Assembly (NCBI GenBank): GCA_964585685.1
Contig: CAZPEP010000034.1
Span: forward strand, 1-53,155
Direction of reading: 5' to 3'
Length of the DNA stretch: 53,155 nucleotides
DNA from: JALHVH01 sp964585685
Lineage (GTDB): Bacteria; Acidobacteriota; Aminicenantia; Aminicenantales; Saccharicenantaceae
In this document: piece by piece, positions 49,168 to 53,155 of the stretch
How the letters are laid out: the number at the start of each line of letters is the position of its first letter
Numbering within the stretch: position 1 is the stretch's first letter
Made by a program: the position numbers and the translations under genes
The notes under the pieces: model-generated
Seen by the model: only the letters and a program-made list of their open reading frames with translations
Database searches by the model: none
What the model was told of the DNA's origin: nothing

Positions 49168-50079
49168 TTACCTTTTCCGGAGCCAGGCGAGCGCCTGCAG
49201 GGCGGCCACGCAGCCCTCCCCGACGGCCGAGGCGATCTGAAGCCCACCGCAGGTCACGTCCCCGGCGGCAAAGACGCCCGAGAGGTTCGTTTTCTGGAAC
49301 CGGTCGACCGCCACGCACTCCTTGTGGTCGAGGATGATGCCGGCCCGGCTGAAGAACGGGGCCGTCGGGATCTCGCGGAAGATGAAGACGCCCGCTACGG
49401 CAAGCTCCTCCCTGACATCCCCCTTGCCGAGGACGACCCTTTCGACGCGCTTCTCGCCGGCGATCTCCAGGATCTCGACGTCGGAGTGGACGTTGATCCC
49501 CTTGTTGACGAATTCGTCGGCCGCGGACCTGGCCGCTTCCGCGCCCTTGACGCCGGGGACCCAGTGGACCCGGCAGCCGATCTGTTCCAGGGCCCGGACG
49601 TCCTCGACGGCCTCGGCCGAATGCCCGTAGGCGACGACGCCGGCGCCCCTGTACAAGGGCCCGTCGCACGTTGCGCAGTAGCTGACGCCCAGTCCGGTCA
49701 GCCGGTCCTCACCCGGGATCATTCGCTCTCGGGTGAAGGGCTTCCCCGTGGCGAGGATGACGGCTCCGGCCTCGATGAAAGAGTCCTTAGTCGTGATGTA
49801 CTTAGGGTCCGAGTCCAGGCCCAGGGCGATGGCGTCCCCCGAGACGATCTCGGCCCCGAAATGCCGTGCATGGTCCATGAACTTCCCGAGGAGCTCGAGC
49901 GAATTGATCGAGGGGAATCCCGGGTAGTTCTCGATCTCGTAGGCGAGCGCCATGCGGGAAGCCGCCCGGCCCTCAAGGACGACCGTCTTCTTTCCCGCCC
50001 GCGCCGCGTAGAGCGCCGCCGTGAGCCCCGCGGGCCCGGCGCCTATGATCAGGATATCGGCCTTGATGTCTTTTAGCAT
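49168..50079 (-). CDS. Thioredoxin reductase-like flavoprotein with atypical nucleotide-binding domain
   Basis: This 303-residue protein has the FAD motif IIGAGPAGLTAALYAAR, the redox site C135-A-T-C138 (YCATCDG) and the C-terminal FAD motif GVFAAGDVTCGGLQIASAVG. The NADPH domain is off pattern: the GxGxxA/S loop, usually GGGDSA, reads AYGHSA (150-155), and the HRRxxxRA phosphate-binding motif is replaced by HWVPGVKGAEAA. The enzyme may use NADH weakly, or another donor, as in ferredoxin-dependent or deeply branching thioredoxin reductases that lack these motifs. It is preceded by a multihaem cytochrome gene on the same strand. Confidence 0.87.
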   Translation of the reverse strand: MLKDIKADILIIGAGPAGLTAALYAARAGKKTVVLEGRAASRMALAYEIENYPGFPSINSLELLGKFMDHARHFGAEIVSGDAIALGLDSDPKYITTKDSFIEAGAVILATGKPFTRERMIPGEDRLTGLGVSYCATCDGPLYRGAGVVAYGHSAEAVEDVRALEQIGCRVHWVPGVKGAEAARSAADEFVNKGINVHSDVEILEIAGEKRVERVVLGKGDVREELAVAGVFIFREIPTAPFFSRAGIILDHKECVAVDRFQKTNLSGVFAAGDVTCGGLQIASAVGEGCVAALQALAWLRKR

Positions 50080-50167
50080 GGGAATGACCTCTGTGCGTAT
50101 TTTACCTATATCGGCCTGCGCCAGCCAGGGCCCCGGTTCAGGATCTTGCCGAGCTCCTGTGTTCTAT

Positions 50168-50185
50168 CCGTCTCGCCGGTCTCGC
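50168..50185 (-). repeat. 9-bp tandem repeat, locus 5 (two units)
   Basis: Minus-strand units GCGAGACCG (50185-50177) and GCGAGACGG (50176-50168), starting 3 nt after the stop of the 18-haem cytochrome gene, in the sense orientation. Confidence 0.7.
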
Positions 50186-50188
50186 GTT

Positions 50189-51643
50189 TTAATCGGCGAT
50201 CCCCTTCGGATGACAGGCGTAACAGTTGGCACTGTTGTAGACGTAGCCCCCGACATCGCCGTGATGCGAATCCGTAGAGGCCTTTCCGTGGGTGTGACAG
50301 TCCGTGCAGGAGAATTCCCGGTAGTTGGACGTGAGATGGCAGTCCGTACAGCTAAAACCCACGTGCTTCCCCGACTTGATGGGAAAGTCGTGCTGGATGA
50401 CGGCCTGCGACCACGATGTGTGGGTCGGCAGGTGACAGACCTCGCACGTCGTCGGGAACCCGGACGCCTTATGGTTGGGTTCCGTCGTCGCGTTGTAGTC
50501 AGCCGCGTGACAGCCGAAACATTCTTTCGGCAGGTTATAGCCCTTGGCGTGGCAGGCGTTGCAGTCCAAGGTCGCGTGCGCCCCCTGGAGGGCGAAGAAC
50601 TGGCTGTGGTTGAACGAAGCGCCCGTCCAGCTCACGGCGCCATTGCCGTGGCAGGAAACACAGTCGGTGGAAAATCCGGACGTCTTGTGGTTGGGATCCG
50701 TTGTCGCGTTGTAATCGGCCGCGTGACAGCCATAGCAGTCGGTCGGCAGGTTGTCGCCCTTGGCGTGGCAGGCGTTACAATCCAGGGTCGCGTGCGTCCC
50801 CCGGAGGACGAATAGCTGGCTGTGGTTGAAGGAAGCGCCCGTCCAGCTTACGGCGCCATTGCCGTGGCAAGAAACGCAGTCGGTCGGAAAGCCCGACGCT
50901 TTATGGTTCGGATCGGTGGTCGCGTCGTAATCCTTGATGTGGCAGGCAGCGCAATCGCTCGGCGTCCCTTGGTAACGGCCCCCGGGATGGCACGCCGCAC
51001 AGTCCAGCGTCCGGTGCCGGCCCCGGAGCGGGAAAGCTTCGTGGCCGGCGACGGCGCCCGCCCAGCTCTTCTGGCCCCGGTGGCAGGCCGTGCATTCCCT
51101 GGGGAAGCCGCCGGCAACGTGGTCGGGGTTCTTGGCTTCCCTGTAGTTATCGGCGTGACAGGAATAACAATCGCCGCCGACTTTCCGGAAATCCTCACCG
51201 TGGCACTCGGCGCAATCCAGTGTCCTGTGGACGCCCTCGCGCCGGAACCCCGTCATGGTCTCATGGTCCCAGGCGTTCGGCGGAACGTTCTTCCAGGACG
51301 TTGGCGTGTGGCAATCCCCGCAATGGCCGCCAAGGCGCAACCGGTAGCGGTCGTCCTGACGCCGGTCCCAGTGGCAGGCCTCGCAGGCGGTCGGGGTCCC
51401 CTCGAAGACGCCCTTGATGTGGCATTCGGCGCAGGCGACCGTCCGATGTCGGCCGACGAGCGGGAAGTTCGTCCTGTCATGGGTCTCCACGGTCCATTTT
51501 TGGACGTCCGGGGAGGGCTTGACCGGCTTCTCCTGGCCCGTCCCCCATCGTCCCCAGGCCGCGGCCAGGAAGAGGACGGCCCCGAACAAAGCCGCCCCGA
51601 CAGCCGGCCCATAGCGTTTCGGTCCCTTCATGATGTCCCTCAT
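50189..51643 (-). CDS. Eighteen-haem c-type cytochrome, exported
   Basis: This 484-residue protein has a signal sequence (about 8-31) and eighteen CxxCH motifs with no other large domain, in the order CAECH, CEACH, CGDCH, CAECH, CYSCH, CTACH, CAACH, CAACH, CVSCH, CNACH, CYGCH, CVSCH, CNACH, CFGCH, CEVCH, CTDCH, CTDCH, CYACH. With so many extra His, bis-His ligation is likely, giving a low-potential haem wire. The central part is a 72-residue tandem duplication (see 50450-50881). The start overlaps the stop of the beta-barrel gene (ATGA); a second in-frame ATG at 51631 has a better ribosome site. It probably conducts electrons across or along the outer membrane with its neighbours. Confidence 0.92.
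   Translation of the reverse strand: MRDIMKGPKRYGPAVGAALFGAVLFLAAAWGRWGTGQEKPVKPSPDVQKWTVETHDRTNFPLVGRHRTVACAECHIKGVFEGTPTACEACHWDRRQDDRYRLRLGGHCGDCHTPTSWKNVPPNAWDHETMTGFRREGVHRTLDCAECHGEDFRKVGGDCYSCHADNYREAKNPDHVAGGFPRECTACHRGQKSWAGAVAGHEAFPLRGRHRTLDCAACHPGGRYQGTPSDCAACHIKDYDATTDPNHKASGFPTDCVSCHGNGAVSWTGASFNHSQLFVLRGTHATLDCNACHAKGDNLPTDCYGCHAADYNATTDPNHKTSGFSTDCVSCHGNGAVSWTGASFNHSQFFALQGAHATLDCNACHAKGYNLPKECFGCHAADYNATTEPNHKASGFPTTCEVCHLPTHTSWSQAVIQHDFPIKSGKHVGFSCTDCHLTSNYREFSCTDCHTHGKASTDSHHGDVGGYVYNSANCYACHPKGIAD
50450..50881 (-). repeat. Two tandem 216-bp coding repeats in the 18-haem cytochrome
   Basis: Copy 1 (50881-50666) and copy 2 (50665-50450) each encode 72 residues running DCVSCHGNGAVSWTGASFNH through LDCNACHAKG and GCHAADYNATT. 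The DNA as well as the protein is closely similar, so the duplication is recent. Each unit adds three haems. Confidence 0.9.
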
Positions 51644-52950
51644 TTCCGGAAGATCAACCTGAGGAAGAATTGGTGCTCGCCGTCATCCCTCTGGATGAAA
51701 TAGCTGTATTCCGCGGATACAGAAAGACGCCGGTTGACCGGGACGAAGACGTTCGCCGCGAGTGTCTTGTATCCATTGAGATGGATGATCTGCGGGTCGC
51801 CCCCGGTCGAAGAGAAGCGGAGGCCGTTGTAGGTGTTGGCGAAGGACACGGAAGTGGTGAACCGCCCGAAGGTCCTGTCGGCGGAGAGATAGTAGGAATC
51901 GGACTCCGCATGCGTTCCCCTGTTCGCGGAGTAATCCCCGTAGGCCGTGACGCCGCTCTTCAGGATGTCCACCGCCGAGGCCCCGAACCGCCAGGTGTGA
52001 TTCCGTATGTCCAGGTCCTTCTGCCGGCTCTCCAGGCGAGAGAGGTAAAGGCGGATTCCCTTCACCGGCTTGACCGACAGACGGCCGCCGTACTGTTCGC
52101 TGTAGAAGAAACGCTCGAGCCCCCTGTCCGGGAGGCCGGGGTCCTGGGAGCGCTCGAGCACGTAGCCGTGAAAGTCGAGTCCCCGGCCCGAGCTGTAGAA
52201 AGCCGAGACGTCGACCTTGCGGCCGAGGTCGACCCTGGCGTTAAGGAAGAGCCGGGACAAGCGATCCGCAGGCTTCACGTCCTTGCCCAGCTCGAACTCC
52301 GCGTTCCCGAAGACGTAAAGCGTCTCCTTGACGGGGACGAAGCCCTGGGCGTAGACGTAGGTGCGCTCGGTCCGCCCGGAGTACCGGAGCTCGTTGAAGC
52401 TCAGGGACAACGAGAGCGCCTTCGTCCCGGTGAACCGGGCGAACGCTCCGTACTTCAGATAGCGGGTGTCGAACTTCCGGGCATAAATCTGCTGTTCGAG
52501 CCCGGCATAGCCGCCCACGAGCAGGGAGGACTGGATTTTCCAACCGACGACGGAACCGAGGAGCTGGCCGATGCCGGCCGTGTCGTAGAGGTTCATCTGG
52601 CCGGCCGAAAGATACAACGGGCTCGAGGGCGAGTCATAGCTCAGGCGCAGGTTATAGATGAGGATCTGGTTCGAGCTCCGCTCGGCCAGGTTCTGGCGGT
52701 CGCGGACGTCGATGAGGAGCCTCCAGCTCCGGGAGGGCGCCTTGGCGAGCTCGAACTTGATCCTCGTCCCGAGCTGGGTCAGGCCTCCCCCGCCCTGGGC
52801 AAATGCTGTGCTGTAACAGTCGAAATAGAGGGTGGCCCGGTAAGAGTAGGACGGGACCGGGGACGCGGCGACCTGGGCCGAGGCCCGGCCCCAAAAACAG
52901 GCCAGGACCGCCGTTCCGATCACAAAAGCGCGCAGCTTGTGCATCGTCAT
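51640..52950 (-). CDS. Outer-membrane beta-barrel protein next to multihaem cytochromes
   Basis: This 436-residue protein has a signal peptide (about 1-25, ending ASAQ) and then alternating polar/hydrophobic stretches throughout with many aromatic residues at strand ends, for example SYSYRATLYFDCYSTAF, RWRLLIDVRD-type turns and LSVSAEYSYFIQRDD, ending HQFFLRLIFRK. This is the look of a large beta-barrel. Its genes-on-both-sides are cytochromes whose starts and stops overlap or nearly touch it (4-nt gap upstream, ATGA downstream), so it is best seen as the porin of a porin-cytochrome conduit, comparable in concept to MtrB, though I see no clear homology to MtrB. Confidence 0.85.
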   Translation of the reverse strand: MTMHKLRAFVIGTAVLACFWGRASAQVAASPVPSYSYRATLYFDCYSTAFAQGGGGLTQLGTRIKFELAKAPSRSWRLLIDVRDRQNLAERSSNQILIYNLRLSYDSPSSPLYLSAGQMNLYDTAGIGQLLGSVVGWKIQSSLLVGGYAGLEQQIYARKFDTRYLKYGAFARFTGTKALSLSLSFNELRYSGRTERTYVYAQGFVPVKETLYVFGNAEFELGKDVKPADRLSRLFLNARVDLGRKVDVSAFYSSGRGLDFHGYVLERSQDPGLPDRGLERFFYSEQYGGRLSVKPVKGIRLYLSRLESRQKDLDIRNHTWRFGASAVDILKSGVTAYGDYSANRGTHAESDSYYLSADRTFGRFTTSVSFANTYNGLRFSSTGGDPQIIHLNGYKTLAANVFVPVNRRLSVSAEYSYFIQRDDGEHQFFLRLIFRK

Positions 52951-52954
52951 GGTT

Positions 52955-53155
52955 TCACCATTTCACAACCGGGGCCTGGTCGATCCGCCAGTCGTCCCTG
53001 GAATGGCAGGCCAGGCACTCCTCCTGGCGGCCGGCATGGCGCGAGTCGTGGCAGGATGAGCATGTCCTGATCCCGGGCCTTTCGGCGTGAAAGGCGCAGA
53101 GCGGCCCAGGGACGGCGGAGACGGCGGATTCCTGAGGGGACGGCATGCGGGGAGA
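52955..53155 (-). CDS. Multihaem c-type cytochrome, C-terminal end (cut by window edge)
   Basis: The last 66 codons are visible and the frame is open to the right edge, so the gene most likely extends further; an internal ATG at 53146 would give a 63-residue product. Two haem sites are visible, TCSSCHDSRH and ECLACHSRD, and LCAFHAERPG offers another His. It ends APVVKW 4 nt before the beta-barrel start codon, indicating one transcript. Confidence 0.75.
   Translation of the reverse strand, partial: SPRMPSPQESAVSAVPGPLCAFHAERPGIRTCSSCHDSRHAGRQEECLACHSRDDWRIDQAPVVKW

Noticed and set aside
1..53155. Mobile elements, prophage, CRISPR or defence island
   Set aside because: No transposase, integrase, cas gene, phage structural gene, direct spacer-repeat array or terminal inverted repeat pair was found on either strand.

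Overview
The window is a 53 kb stretch of dense, GC-rich bacterial chromosome with about 47 protein genes on both strands, short intergenic gaps and frequent TTG/GTG starts. I see no tRNA, rRNA, CRISPR array, insertion sequence or phage gene. The gene style fits a Gram-negative, mainly anaerobic, peptide-using heterotroph: Tat and Sec exports, an outer-membrane beta-barrel with multihaem cytochromes, secreted M16 peptidase pairs, duplicated secreted amidohydrolases, sulfatase-fold/TPR fusions, a phosphofructokinase with PPi-type residues, an orphan corrinoid protein and a primary-type sigma factor. Candidate phylum Aminicenantes or another Acidobacteriota-like lineage is my best guess. That is an inference from gene content, not a phylogenetic result.

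Layout. 1-3113 (minus): a D-amino-acid gene group with its own promoter (N-acyl-D-amino-acid deacylase, D-cysteine desulfhydrase-like PLP enzyme, NhaC-like antiporter that runs off the left edge). 3300-9514 (minus): one transcription unit with two amidohydrolase-fold proteins (three domains, only one with an intact HxH) and a membrane-anchored sulfatase-fold/TPR protein. 9694-12410 (plus): catalytic and non-catalytic M16 peptidase partners. 12391-15701 (minus): three overlapping or abutting genes, a beta-lactamase-fold pseudoenzyme and two SAM methyltransferases. 15867-19859 (plus): a DUF6599-like protein, a Tat-exported DUF362 protein and a second sulfatase-fold/TPR protein. 19957-22271 (plus): a ketoacyl synthase coupled to a nitronate-monooxygenase/FabK-like flavoprotein. 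22532-27730 (minus): radical SAM/SPASM protein, TPR protein, two methyltransferases, an APC permease and a DHCW-type cupin. 27800-36051: M48 peptidase with zinc ribbons, a His-rich duplicated secreted protein, a receiver-TM-TonB fusion, LysE exporter, RlmD/TrmA-like and RlmN RNA methyltransferases and a DUF3795 protein. 36199-45589: EamA transporter, active-type serine hydrolase, corrinoid protein, sugar isomerase-like protein, phosphofructokinase, LiaF-like protein, monohaem cytochrome and an MsrB-MsrA fusion. 45603-50079: response regulator, RpoD-type sigma factor, LD-carboxypeptidase and an atypical thioredoxin reductase. 50189-53155 (minus): an 18-haem cytochrome, a beta-barrel protein and a second, truncated cytochrome, which together look like a trans-outer-membrane electron conduit.

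The items most worth a second look are: (i) the porin-cytochrome cluster with its recent 72-residue dihaem-type duplication; (ii) the receiver-TM-TonB fusion whose phospho-acceptor Asp is Glu; (iii) a secreted protein made of two 104-residue halves with three superposable His each; (iv) a family of 9-bp tandem repeats (consensus GCGAGACNG) at five loci, one of them forming the C-terminus of RlmN; and (v) an 85-bp structured intergenic element present twice.
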